Assembly (NCBI GenBank): GCA_040508545.1
Contig: JBEVMR010000098.1
Location: 1 to 64,000, forward strand
Origin: VRUE01 sp040508545
GTDB taxonomy: Bacteria > Actinomycetota > Thermoleophilia > Solirubrobacterales > 70-9
Length of the DNA: 64,000 nt
Direction: 5' to 3'
Below are positions 25,985 through 33,825 of the stretch, one piece after another (positions within the stretch are counted from its first letter, which is position 1; every line of letters begins with the position of its first letter). A model generated the notes under the pieces. It searched no databases. It was not told where the DNA came from and saw nothing but the letters and a program-made list of their open reading frames with translations. The translations under genes were made by a program, and so were the position numbers.

Positions 25985-26107
25985 GAGGGTCTCGGGTGTC
26001 CCTCCGGCGAAGCGGCGTCCCCTTTTTCGCCCCACCAGCATTCCTCGGACGCCCCTCCGCGTCCCAGGCGAAAAACCCAGCAAGCCGGAGGGACACCCGA
26101 GACCCTC
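25985..26107. repeat. Long inverted repeat between pdhB and pdhC
   Basis: A perfect 24-bp inverted repeat (25985-26008 with 26084-26107) encloses 75 bases. Inside these, TTTTTCGCC and GGCGAAAAA pair again. The whole 160-bp gap between the two pdh genes is made of this element. It could form a long hairpin in the mRNA that tunes the pdhB:pdhC ratio, or be a mobile palindromic element. Confidence 0.6.
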
Positions 26108-26121
26108 TCCAAGCGCCACGC

Positions 26122-27114
26122 TCATAGCGATCCCTCCAAAGCCGCCAGAGCCGCCTGCACGACGTGCTCCTCGTGCGGGATCGCCGCCTGCTCGAGCCGT
26201 TTCGCGTACGGCATGTGCACGTCAGCCCCGGTCACCCGCTGCACCGGCGCGTCGAGGTAATCGAAGGCCTGCTCGGTGATCAGCGTCGCCAGGTTGGCGC
26301 CGACGCCGCCGTGGGGCCAGCCCTCCTCGACGATCACGGCCCGGTTGGTCTTGCGCACCGACTCGACGATCGTGTCGAGGTCGAGCGGGCGCAGGGTGCG
26401 CGGGTCGATCACCTCAGCCTCGACGCCGTGCTCGTGCGCCAGCGTCCGCGCCGCCTCCTCGGCAACGTGGGCCATCTTGAGGATGCCGACGATCGTCACG
26501 TCGCCGCCCTCGCGCCGCACCGCGGCTTCGCCGAAGCGCAGCTCATCGCCGTCGCCGTTCTCGGCGACCTCGCCGCGCATCCCGTAGAGGCTCTCGTGCT
26601 CGATGAAGATCACCGGGTTCTCGTCGCGGATCGCCGCCTTCAGCAGCGCCTTACCGTCGGCCGGCGTCGAGGGGCAGGCGACAAGCAGCCCTGGCACCTG
26701 CAGGTAGAGCGCCTCGAAGCTGTGCGAGTGGGTGGGTCCGAGCTGGTGGCCGCCGCCGCCGGGCATGCGGACCACCAGCGGCACCCGTGCATGACCGTTG
26801 AACATGTAGGGGATCGCGGCGGCGTGGTTGACGATCTGGTCCAGCGCCAGCAGCGAGAAGTTCACCGTCATCAGCTCGACCACCGGCCGCAGCCCCCCCA
26901 TCGCCGCGCCGACCCCGGCGCCGACGATCGTGTTCTCGGAGATCGGAGTGTCGCGGACGCGCCGCTCGCCGAACTCGTCCAGCAGCCCCTCGGTCACCTT
27001 GAAGGCGCCCTGGAAGACGCCGACGTCCTCGCCCATCACGAAGACGGCCTCGTCGCGGCGCATCTCCTCGGCCATCGCGTCGCGCAGGGCCTCCCGCATC
27101 CGCAGCGTCGCCAT
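26122..27114 (-). CDS. pdhB: Pyruvate dehydrogenase E1 beta
   Basis: The 330-residue transketolase-like subunit forms an alpha2beta2 E1 with the product of the gene that overlaps it by ATGA. Typical segments are MGEDVGVFQGAFKVTEGL, RVRDTPISENTIVGAGVGAAMGGLRPVVE (split over residues 54-82), GGGGHQLGPTHS and the C-terminal transketolase domain. It is preceded in the operon by pdhA and separated from pdhC by a long inverted repeat. Confidence 0.95.
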   Translation of the reverse strand: MATLRMREALRDAMAEEMRRDEAVFVMGEDVGVFQGAFKVTEGLLDEFGERRVRDTPISENTIVGAGVGAAMGGLRPVVELMTVNFSLLALDQIVNHAAAIPYMFNGHARVPLVVRMPGGGGHQLGPTHSHSFEALYLQVPGLLVACPSTPADGKALLKAAIRDENPVIFIEHESLYGMRGEVAENGDGDELRFGEAAVRREGGDVTIVGILKMAHVAEEAARTLAHEHGVEAEVIDPRTLRPLDLDTIVESVRKTNRAVIVEEGWPHGGVGANLATLITEQAFDYLDAPVQRVTGADVHMPYAKRLEQAAIPHEEHVVQAALAALEGSL

Positions 27115-28280
27115 CAGTCGGCCACCTCCGGCTCGACTCCCTCCTGGGCATCGCCCTGGACAGCTGGATTCGGCCGCGGCCCATCCGGCTGCCCCGCGTA
27201 AGCGGCGCCTGCCTCGGCAAGCTCGCGCGCAGCATCGGGCATGTGCTCCTCGTCCTCGCCCCGGTGCGGCTCGGGGCTGCGCTCGTCGACCGCGTACCAG
27301 GCCTCCCCCTGCTCAACCACATAGAGGTTCTCGTAGAGGCTGTCGAGCGCCGGTTCAGGTGAGGCATCGGCGAACTCGACTGCCTCCTTCACCGCCGCCT
27401 CGGCCTTGTCACGGACCTCCTGCACCTCGCGCTCGCCCAGCACGCCGGCCTCGACGCAGCGCTGCGCGAAGGCCTCGATCGGGTCTTTCTGGCGCCACTC
27501 CTCGACCTCCTCGCGCTCGCGGTAGACCTCTGGGTCGGCGGCGGAGTGGCCGCGGTAGCGATAGGTGAAGGCCTCGAGCAGGGTTGGCCGGCGCTCCTCG
27601 CGCGCCTGGCGGATTCCCTCGGCGACGGCCTCGCGAACGGCGATCACGTCCATCCCGTCGATCCGCTCGCCGCTGATGCCGTAGCCCTCTGCCTTCTTGG
27701 AGAGATCGGTCTGGGCCGAGTGCCGCTCGACCGAGGTGCCCATCCCGTAGAGGTTGTTCTCGACCAGGAAGAAGACCGGCAGCTGCCAGAGCGCTGCCAG
27801 GTTCATCGTCTCGCCGAAGTTGCCGGTGTTGGAGGCGCCGTCGCCGAACATGCACACAGTGACCGCGTCCTCCCCCTTGTACTCGGAGGAGAGGGCGAGC
27901 CCGGCCGCTATCGGCAGGTTGCCGCCGACCACCCCGTAGCCGCCCATGAAGCGGCGCTCGCGATCGAAGATGTGCATCGAGCCGCCGCGGCCGCCGCTGG
28001 TCCCCTCGACCCGGCCGAAGAGCTCGGCCATCACCCGCTTCGGCTCGGTGCCTCGGGCGATCGCGTGGCCGTGGGTGCGGTAGGTGCCGATCAGGTAGTC
28101 CTCGTCGCGCATCACCGAGGTGGTGCCGACGATCGTCGCCTCCTCGCCGATCGCCAGGTGGAGGAAGCCGCCGGCTTTGGCGCGCTGGTACTGGCGGCCC
28201 GCCTCCTCCTCGAAGCGGCGGATCAGGGCCATCCGGGCGAGCAGCGCGTAACAGGTGCCGGCGTCGGGGAGATCTGCCAC
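27114..28280 (-). CDS. pdhA: Pyruvate dehydrogenase E1 alpha
   Basis: The 388-residue TPP-dependent subunit decarboxylates pyruvate. The TPP motif GDGASNTGNFGE ... FFLVENN is at about 163-195. The phosphorylation-loop-like YRYRGHSAADPE follows near 255. The GTG start is 9 bp after the stop of the DsbA-like gene. The last 60 residues (after YENLYVVEQ) are an acidic tail longer than usual. A branched-chain 2-oxoacid specificity cannot be excluded from sequence alone. Confidence 0.93.
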   Translation of the reverse strand: MADLPDAGTCYALLARMALIRRFEEEAGRQYQRAKAGGFLHLAIGEEATIVGTTSVMRDEDYLIGTYRTHGHAIARGTEPKRVMAELFGRVEGTSGGRGGSMHIFDRERRFMGGYGVVGGNLPIAAGLALSSEYKGEDAVTVCMFGDGASNTGNFGETMNLAALWQLPVFFLVENNLYGMGTSVERHSAQTDLSKKAEGYGISGERIDGMDVIAVREAVAEGIRQAREERRPTLLEAFTYRYRGHSAADPEVYREREEVEEWRQKDPIEAFAQRCVEAGVLGEREVQEVRDKAEAAVKEAVEFADASPEPALDSLYENLYVVEQGEAWYAVDERSPEPHRGEDEEHMPDAARELAEAGAAYAGQPDGPRPNPAVQGDAQEGVEPEVAD

Positions 28281-28289
28281 TCCCTGACC

Positions 28290-28880
28290 TTAGCTCGCCG
28301 CTTCGACCGCCTCCTCCAACCGGTCGTCCCCCCAGAAGACCTCGTCGCCGACGGCCAGTGAAGGGACGCCGATCACGCCGCGCTCGGCGGCCTTGTCGGT
28401 CGCCTCGATCAGGGCCTGCTTGACGCCTTCGGTCCCCGCCGCCTTCGAGACCGCGTTGGGGTGCAGCTCGCAGGCGGCCGCGGCGATCAGCACGTTGTCG
28501 TGCTCGGTCAGGTCGCGGCCGGCGGCAAAGGCCTGGCGGAAGGCGGCGAGGGCAAAGGAGACGGTTCGTCCGGTCTGCTTGGCAAAGGTGGCGACGCGCA
28601 TCGCGAAGAGCGTGTTGCCGGGCCAGGGCTCGGGCCAAACCAGGCGCTGCAGCCCGTATTCGGCGGCGCGCCGTTCGACCTCGGCGATCCCGTCATCCCG
28701 TTCGGGGCCGTTCGACCAGGAGTCGCGGCCGAAGCGCTTGAAGAGTCCGCCGAGCAGGATCGGCTGCCACTCCGGCTGCTCCAGCTCGGCGTCGGTGAAG
28801 ACGCCGCTGATCCGCTCCGCGGTCAGGTATGCGTAAGGCGAGCCCAGGTCGAAATAGAAAGTGGCACGCTCGCCGCTCAA
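28290..28880 (-). CDS. DsbA-fold / 2-hydroxychromene-2-carboxylate isomerase-like protein
   Basis: The 196-residue thioredoxin-fold protein is of the HCCA-isomerase/GST-kappa type. The N-terminus FYFDLGSPYAYL carries the Ser that replaces the CxxC of DsbA, and IGVPSLAVGDEVFWGDDRLE holds the cis-Pro. There is no signal peptide. The TTG start overlaps the lpd stop (TTGA), so it is translationally coupled into the pdh operon. Actinobacteria usually lack glutathione, so the cofactor is unclear. The role beside pyruvate dehydrogenase is unknown. Confidence 0.85.
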   Translation of the reverse strand: MSGERATFYFDLGSPYAYLTAERISGVFTDAELEQPEWQPILLGGLFKRFGRDSWSNGPERDDGIAEVERRAAEYGLQRLVWPEPWPGNTLFAMRVATFAKQTGRTVSFALAAFRQAFAAGRDLTEHDNVLIAAAACELHPNAVSKAAGTEGVKQALIEATDKAAERGVIGVPSLAVGDEVFWGDDRLEEAVEAAS

Positions 28881-30244
28881 GCGTGCGTCGCCCAGCCGTC
28901 CACGGCTCGCGCCGCTTCGAAGATCGCCTCGGAGATCGTCGGGTGCGGGTGAACGATCCGGGCGAGCTCTTGGTAGCCGCCCTCCAGCGCCATCGTCGCG
29001 ACCAGCTCGGCGATCATGTCGCAAGCCCGGTTGCCGACGATGTGGGCGCCGAGGATCTCCCCGTACTTGGCGTCGACGACGAGCTTGACCATGCCTTCTT
29101 TGTCGTCGTAGACGGTCGCCCCGCCGACCCCGCCCAGTTTGAGCTTGCCGATCTTGACCTCGTGCCCGGCCTCCTTCGCCGCCGCCTCGGTCAGGCCGAC
29201 GCTCGCCACCTGCGGGTGGCAGAAGGTGGCGCCGGCGACGAGCTTCTGGTCGACCGGGTGGGTCGCGGCGCCGGCGGCCTGCTCGGCCGCGACGACGCCC
29301 TCGTCGGATGCCTTGTGGGCGAGCGCCTTGGCGTTGACCAGGTCGCCGATCGCGTAGACCTTGGAGTTGGACGTGCGGCCGAGCTCGTCGACCTTGACCT
29401 TGCCGTTCTCCTCCAGCTCCACGCCTGCCGCCTCGAGGCCGAGCCCCTCGACGTCGGCGCCGCGGCCGCCGGCGATGCAGAGGTAATCGACCTCCGCCGA
29501 CTCGCCGCCGTAGGAGAGCTTGACCGACGAGCCGCCCGCCTCGACGTTCTCGACTGGAGTACCGGTGGAGATCGTGATGTTCTGCTTCTTGAAAGCCCTC
29601 TCGACGATCCGCGCCATGTCCTTGTCCTCGGCGGGGAGGATCTGGCCGAGCATCTCGATCAGCAGCACCTCGGTGCCGAAGCGGCCGTAGGCGGAGGCGA
29701 TCTCGCAACCCGAGGCGCCGGCGCCGACGACCGCGATCTTCTTGGGCCGCTCGGGCAGCGACCACGCGCCCCACGTGTCGAGCACGCGGTCGCCGAACTC
29801 GACCCCCGGGATCGGCAGGGCGACCGAGCCGGTCGCGAGCACCACGGCGCCGGCCTCGTAGACGTCGTCGCCGACCTGGACGTTGCCCTCGGCGGTGAGC
29901 GAGCCGTCGCCCTCGATCACGGTCACCTTGTTTCTGTCCCAGAGCATCTTCACGCCGTTGGAGAGCGATTCCGAGACTGCGGCGCGGCGCTTGCCGAGCG
30001 CGTCCCAGTCGAGCGACACGCCCTCGGCCACGACGCCCAGCTCGGCGCTGCTCTGCGCCTGGTGGTAGATCTCGGCGGTGCGGAGCACGGTCTTGGCCGG
30101 GATGCAGGCGTAGTTGAGGCAGCGCCCACCCGCTTTGTCGCGCTCGACCACGGCCGTCTTGCGGCCCAGCTGGGCCGAGCGGATCGCGGCAACGTAGCCG
30201 CCAGGGCCCCCGCCGATGACGATCGTGTCGAAGGATTCAGCCAA
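28877..30244 (-). CDS. lpdA: Dihydrolipoamide dehydrogenase (E3)
   Basis: The 455-residue FAD enzyme reoxidises lipoyl groups. It has FAD-binding VIGGGPGGYVAAIRSAQLG, the redox disulfide GGRCLNYACIP (Cys42, Cys47), a second dinucleotide fold (VVGAGASGCEIA), and the C-terminal dimer domain with HPHPTISE. The start is a TTG. It heads the E3-E1-E2 run and is separated by only 24 bp from the upstream membrane-protein gene, so transcription may come from the thiE promoter. Confidence 0.96.
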   Translation of the reverse strand: MAESFDTIVIGGGPGGYVAAIRSAQLGRKTAVVERDKAGGRCLNYACIPAKTVLRTAEIYHQAQSSAELGVVAEGVSLDWDALGKRRAAVSESLSNGVKMLWDRNKVTVIEGDGSLTAEGNVQVGDDVYEAGAVVLATGSVALPIPGVEFGDRVLDTWGAWSLPERPKKIAVVGAGASGCEIASAYGRFGTEVLLIEMLGQILPAEDKDMARIVERAFKKQNITISTGTPVENVEAGGSSVKLSYGGESAEVDYLCIAGGRGADVEGLGLEAAGVELEENGKVKVDELGRTSNSKVYAIGDLVNAKALAHKASDEGVVAAEQAAGAATHPVDQKLVAGATFCHPQVASVGLTEAAAKEAGHEVKIGKLKLGGVGGATVYDDKEGMVKLVVDAKYGEILGAHIVGNRACDMIAELVATMALEGGYQELARIVHPHPTISEAIFEAARAVDGWATHA

Positions 30245-30268
30245 GGAGTTTGAGCCTATAGAACCGGC

Positions 30269-30796
30269 TCAGTCGCGGCTCGGCATCTGGATCCGCGCCA
30301 TCGCCTTGACCATGAAGAAGAAGAAGGTGCCGGAGACGACGAGAAGGCCAAGCGTCGTCGCGATCTCCGCCAGGCTCGACGCCTGCACTGCGAGGCCGAA
30401 GACGGCGCTGAAGATTAGGAAGACGAGCAGCAGCTGGAAGCCGAGCACGGCCCAATAGCGGGCGCGCCACATGCCCCAGGCCATCACGCCCATGATCAGG
30501 GCGGGGGCGAGCACCTGGGCCAGGCGTGGTTTGTCGCCTTCGACCTCGACCCCGGCCAGGTAGCCGACGAGGATCGAGGCGCAGATCAGGCCTGCGACCA
30601 CGGCGCCGATCGTCACTACAAGCGGCCGCTCGCCCTCCTCCAGCGGCTCGAGGCTCTCGCGCACTTCCTGGTTGCGTTCCTCGGCGCGGGCGTAGCCCCG
30701 TTGCATCCGCTCACGCGGGGTGGGCTTTGCGCCGGGAGCCGGCGAGTCGCTGCCGCGCTGCTTGCGCTTGCGCGGGGCGTCGGAGCTGTCAGGCAC
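30269..30796 (-). CDS. Four-segment membrane protein, unknown
   Basis: The protein has 175 residues from a GTG overlapping the end of thiE by 8 bp. A basic, Pro/Gly-rich cytoplasmic N-terminus (about 55 residues) is followed by four hydrophobic segments (LVVTIGAVVAGLICASILVG and three more). It has no family hallmark I know. The position between thiE and lpdA suggests it is simply part of the operon. Confidence 0.7.
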   Translation of the reverse strand: MPDSSDAPRKRKQRGSDSPAPGAKPTPRERMQRGYARAEERNQEVRESLEPLEEGERPLVVTIGAVVAGLICASILVGYLAGVEVEGDKPRLAQVLAPALIMGVMAWGMWRARYWAVLGFQLLLVFLIFSAVFGLAVQASSLAEIATTLGLLVVSGTFFFFMVKAMARIQMPSRD

Positions 30797-31475
30797 CGGG
30801 CGCCGCCTCGCCGACGGCATCGAAGGCGCCGCGCAGCGCTTCCGCCACCGCGGTCGGCTCTGCGGCATCGCGGATCGCCCGCACGACGCCGAGCCGCCGC
30901 GCTCCGGCGCCGACGACCTCGCCGGCGTTCGACGGGTCGATGCCGCCGATCGCGAAGAAGGGGTGGGGGGCCGCGGTGGCGGCGTGCTCGACCAAGCCGA
31001 GGCCGACGCCGGGCCGTCCAGCTTTCGTCGGCGTCTCCCAGATCGGCCCCACGCTGACGTAGTCCACCGGCTGCTCGGCGCTTGCCGCGAGCTGCTCTTG
31101 CGAGTGGGTCGAGAGGCCGATGATCACCTCCGGTCCCAGCAGCTCGCGCGCCTCGGCCGCCGAGGCGTCGTCCTGGCCGACGTGGACGCCGTCGGCATCG
31201 CAGGTCCGCGCCAGCCAGGGGTCGTCGTTGACGATGAAGAGGGCGCTGTAGGTGTCGCAGAGGCGGCGGAAGGTCTGCGCCGAGCGCTGGATCTCCTCGC
31301 GACCCAGCTCCTTCTCACGCAGCTGGACGATGTCGACGCCGCCGCCGAGCGCGGCCTGGAGCAGCGCTTCGGGGTCGCGGCCGCCTGGGCGCGCCTCGCA
31401 GACGAAGTAGAGCCGCGCCGTGCGCAGCCGCTCGCGTCGCAGGGGGCCGCGGGACTCAGGGGGCGCCAAGCTCAT
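30789..31475 (-). CDS. thiE: Thiamine-phosphate synthase
   Basis: The 228-residue TIM-barrel enzyme joins the thiazole and pyrimidine phosphates of thiamine. Seen are VDIVQLREKEL, IVNDDPWLA, DGVHVGQDD, IIGLSTHS, YVSVGPIWETPTKAG and FAIGGIDPSN, all standard ThiE segments. The ATG at 31475 is the first Met before the barrel. It is divergent from the TPP-riboswitch/thiO unit, so the two thiamine units share one 48-bp promoter gap. No riboswitch is seen on its own side. Confidence 0.94.
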   Translation of the reverse strand: MSLAPPESRGPLRRERLRTARLYFVCEARPGGRDPEALLQAALGGGVDIVQLREKELGREEIQRSAQTFRRLCDTYSALFIVNDDPWLARTCDADGVHVGQDDASAAEARELLGPEVIIGLSTHSQEQLAASAEQPVDYVSVGPIWETPTKAGRPGVGLGLVEHAATAAPHPFFAIGGIDPSNAGEVVGAGARRLGVVRAIRDAAEPTAVAEALRGAFDAVGEAAPGA

Positions 31476-31523
31476 ATCCCGATTATGGCTTGCGAGGCTC
31501 GCGAGAGGGGTAGCATCGGGGGA

Positions 31524-31626
31524 GTAACGGGAGCCGATGGAGCCCTGCCGGGTGCCAAGGCTGAGAGGGCGGCATCGAGGCCGCCGACCGTCTAGACCTG
31601 ATCCGGGTAATGCCGGCGGAGGCAAG
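31524..31626 (+). promoter_or_regulatory. TPP riboswitch (THI element)
   Basis: The conserved pieces appear in order: ACGGGAGCC, then GGCTGAGAGGG, CCGACCGTCT, ACCTGATCCGGGTAATGCC and GGCGGAGGCAAGA. The thiO ATG starts 2 nt after the element. The only plausible ribosome-binding site (GGAGG, 31618-31622) lies inside the aptamer's closing strands, which points to translational control by TPP. Confidence 0.93.
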
Positions 31627-31627
31627 A

Positions 31628-32773
31628 ATGAACGAGCGAAGCGGGTACGACGCAGTGATCGTCGGGGGCGGCATCGTCGGCCTCTCCTGCGCCTGGCGCG
31701 CCGCGCAGCGCGGCGCTCGGGTGGCGGTGGTCGAGCGCTCGCGGCCTCCGGCCGGGGCGACGCGGGTCGCAGCCGGGATGCTGGCGCCTGTGGGCGAGCT
31801 TGCCTTCGGTGAGCCCGAGCTGCTGAAGCTGACCCTCGCCGCGTCGCAGCTCTACCCGGACTTCGTCGCCGAGCTGGAGGGCGCCAGCGGCGTCGCCACC
31901 GGCTATCGCCGCGATGGCGCCCTGCACGTCGCGCTCGACCGCGACGAGGCGGCGGAGCTGCGCCGCGTGCACGAGCTTCAGCGCTCACTCGGCCTTGGCG
32001 CTGAGTGGCTGCCGCCGCGTCGCTGCCGCGATCTGGAGCCTGGCCTCACTCCTTCCTTCAACGGCGGCGTGCACGCGCCGGAGGAGGCTTCGGTCGACCC
32101 TCGCGCCCTCATGGATGCGCTTCTGGCCGCACTCGACGCCGAGCAGAAGGTGGATCTGCTGACCGGGACCGGGGTGGAGGCGGCGCTGCGCGACGGCGAG
32201 CGCATCGCCGGCGTCCGCACCGCCAGCGGTGAGGAGCTGCGCGCCGCCTCGGTCGTCCTCGCGGCGGGCGCCTGGTCGGGGCAGGCCGAGTGGCTCCCCA
32301 AGCCCGCCCGCCCGCCGGTGCGCCCGGTCAAGGGCCAGATCCTCGAGCTGCGCTCGCGCGACGGCGCGGCGCCCTGTCAGCGAATCGTCGCCTCCGAGCG
32401 CGTTTACTTGGTGCCGCGCCCCGACGGGCGCCTGGTCGTCGGCGCCACGGTCGAGGAGCAGGGCTTCGACACCGCCGTCACCGCGGGCGGCGTCCACGAG
32501 CTGCTGCGCGAGGCCTACCGTCTGCTGCCAGACGTCGCCGAGATGGAGCTGGTCGAGGTGACCGCCGGCCTGCGCCCGGGCACGCCCGACAACCTCCCCC
32601 TGGTCGGTCCGAGCGGCGTCGAGGGGCTGCTCTGGGCGACGGGGCACTACCGCAACGGGATCCTGCTGGCGCCGCTCACGGCGGCGACCGTCGTCGACCA
32701 ACTGGCGACGCGGTTGAGCTTTGAGCCGGATAGCGGTTCAAACCTCAACCACGCGATGGAGAGAGTCAGATGA
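31628..32773 (+). CDS. thiO: Glycine oxidase for thiazole synthesis
   Basis: The 381-residue FAD enzyme oxidises glycine to dehydroglycine for ThiG. It has VIVGGGIVGLSCAWRAAQRG, an FAD-binding E (VVERS), AGMLAPVGEL, and a C-terminal GLRPGTPDNLPLVGP with GHYRNGILLAP. It lies directly behind a TPP riboswitch and overlaps thiSG by 4 bp. The final 20 or so codons (after DQLATRLSFEP) come from a palindromic repeat and are probably a recent extension. Confidence 0.95.
   Translation: MNERSGYDAVIVGGGIVGLSCAWRAAQRGARVAVVERSRPPAGATRVAAGMLAPVGELAFGEPELLKLTLAASQLYPDFVAELEGASGVATGYRRDGALHVALDRDEAAELRRVHELQRSLGLGAEWLPPRRCRDLEPGLTPSFNGGVHAPEEASVDPRALMDALLAALDAEQKVDLLTGTGVEAALRDGERIAGVRTASGEELRAASVVLAAGAWSGQAEWLPKPARPPVRPVKGQILELRSRDGAAPCQRIVASERVYLVPRPDGRLVVGATVEEQGFDTAVTAGGVHELLREAYRLLPDVAEMELVEVTAGLRPGTPDNLPLVGPSGVEGLLWATGHYRNGILLAPLTAATVVDQLATRLSFEPDSGSNLNHAMERVR
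32709..32755 (+). repeat. Palindromic repeat at the 3' end of thiO
   Basis: This is an imperfect palindrome with arms of about 19 bases (CGCGGTTGAGCTTTGAGCC and its near complement) inside the last thiO codons. Bases 32730-32752 are the exact reverse complement of 24456-24478. The repeat supplies thiO's C-terminal residues and the region just before the thiSG start. Confidence 0.65.
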
Positions 32774-33744
32774 AGATCGAGCTGAACGGCGAGCCGCGCG
32801 AGCTGCCGGCCGCGGCGACCCTCGCCGACGCCGTGCGTGAGAGCGGCGCCGAGCAGGGGGGGCGCGGCGTCGCCGTGGCGCTCGACGGGGAGGTCGTGCC
32901 GCGCGGCGAGTGGGAGGCGACGCCGCTTTCCGAGGGTCACAGCGTCGAGGTCCTGGCCGCGATCCAGGGGGGCGCCGAGACCTGGGAGCTGGCCGGGCGC
33001 CAGTGGGCCTCACGGCTGATCGCCGGCACCGGCGGCTTTCGCTCGCTGGAGCAGATGGAGGAGGCGCTACTGGCCTCGGGCGCCGAGATCGTCACCGTCG
33101 CGCTGCGCCGAATCGATCCCGCGGCGAAGGGGTCGGTGCTCGACGTCCTCGACCGGCTCGGCCTCTTCGCCCTGCCCAACACCGCCGGCTGCTTCACCGC
33201 CCGCGACGCGGTCCGCACCGCCCGCCTCGCCCGCGAGGCGTTCGAGACCGATTGGATCAAGCTCGAGGTGATCGGTGACGACCGCACCCTCTACCCGGAC
33301 GCGGTCGAGCTGCTCGCCGCCGCCGAGACCCTGGTTGGCGAGGGCTTCACCGTCCTCCCCTACACCAACGACGACCCGATCCTCGCCCGCCGCCTCGAGC
33401 AGGCCGGCTGCGCCGCGGTGATGCCACTGGGCTCGCCGATCGGCTCCGGCGCGGGTATCCGCAACCCCTACAACGTCGCGATCATCGCCGAGCAGGCCGA
33501 GGTCCCGGTCGTCCTCGACGCCGGCATCGGCACCGCCTCCGACGCCGCCCTGGCGATGGAGATTGGCTGTGATGCGGTAATGGCGGCCTCCTCGATCTTC
33601 GGCGCCGAGGATCCGGCCACGATGGCCCGCGCCCTGCGCGGCGCGGTCGAGGCCGGCCACGCCGCTCGCCGGGCCGGCCGCATCCCCCGCCGCACCCATG
33701 CCGAGGCCTCGACCCCCGAGGAGGGCCTGCCGGAGCTATCCTGA
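32770..33744 (+). CDS. thiSG: Fused sulfur carrier ThiS / thiazole synthase ThiG
   Basis: The 324-residue fusion makes the thiazole moiety of thiamine. Residues 1-66 are ThiS (MKIELNGEPREL ... VEVLAAIQGG), with the Gly-Gly that would be thiocarboxylated. Residues 70-324 are ThiG: ASRLIAGTGGF, ALRRID, TDWIKLEVIGD with the Schiff-base Lys, VMPLGSPIGSGAGI and VLDAGIGTASDAA. In the usual two-gene form the ThiS C-terminus is free, so processing may be needed. Overlaps thiO (ATGA). Confidence 0.95.
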   Translation: MKIELNGEPRELPAAATLADAVRESGAEQGGRGVAVALDGEVVPRGEWEATPLSEGHSVEVLAAIQGGAETWELAGRQWASRLIAGTGGFRSLEQMEEALLASGAEIVTVALRRIDPAAKGSVLDVLDRLGLFALPNTAGCFTARDAVRTARLAREAFETDWIKLEVIGDDRTLYPDAVELLAAAETLVGEGFTVLPYTNDDPILARRLEQAGCAAVMPLGSPIGSGAGIRNPYNVAIIAEQAEVPVVLDAGIGTASDAALAMEIGCDAVMAASSIFGAEDPATMARALRGAVEAGHAARRAGRIPRRTHAEASTPEEGLPELS

Positions 33745-33751
33745 TCGGCGC

Positions 33752-33825
33752 GCCCCTGTAGCTCAGTTGGTTAGAGCGGCGGCCTTTTAAGCCGCGCGGC
33801 GCGGGTTCGAATCCCGCCGGGGGCA
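33752..33825 (+). tRNA. tRNA-Lys (anticodon TTT)
   Basis: The 74-nt gene folds as follows. Acceptor GCCCCTG pairs with CGGGGGC, the D arm is GCTC/GAGC, the anticodon arm is GCGGC-CTTTTAA-GCCGC, and the T arm is GCGGG-TTCGAAT-CCCGC. The discriminator is A and CCA is not encoded. Its 3' half is duplicated at 42039-42081, so it is the integration target of island B. Confidence 0.96.
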
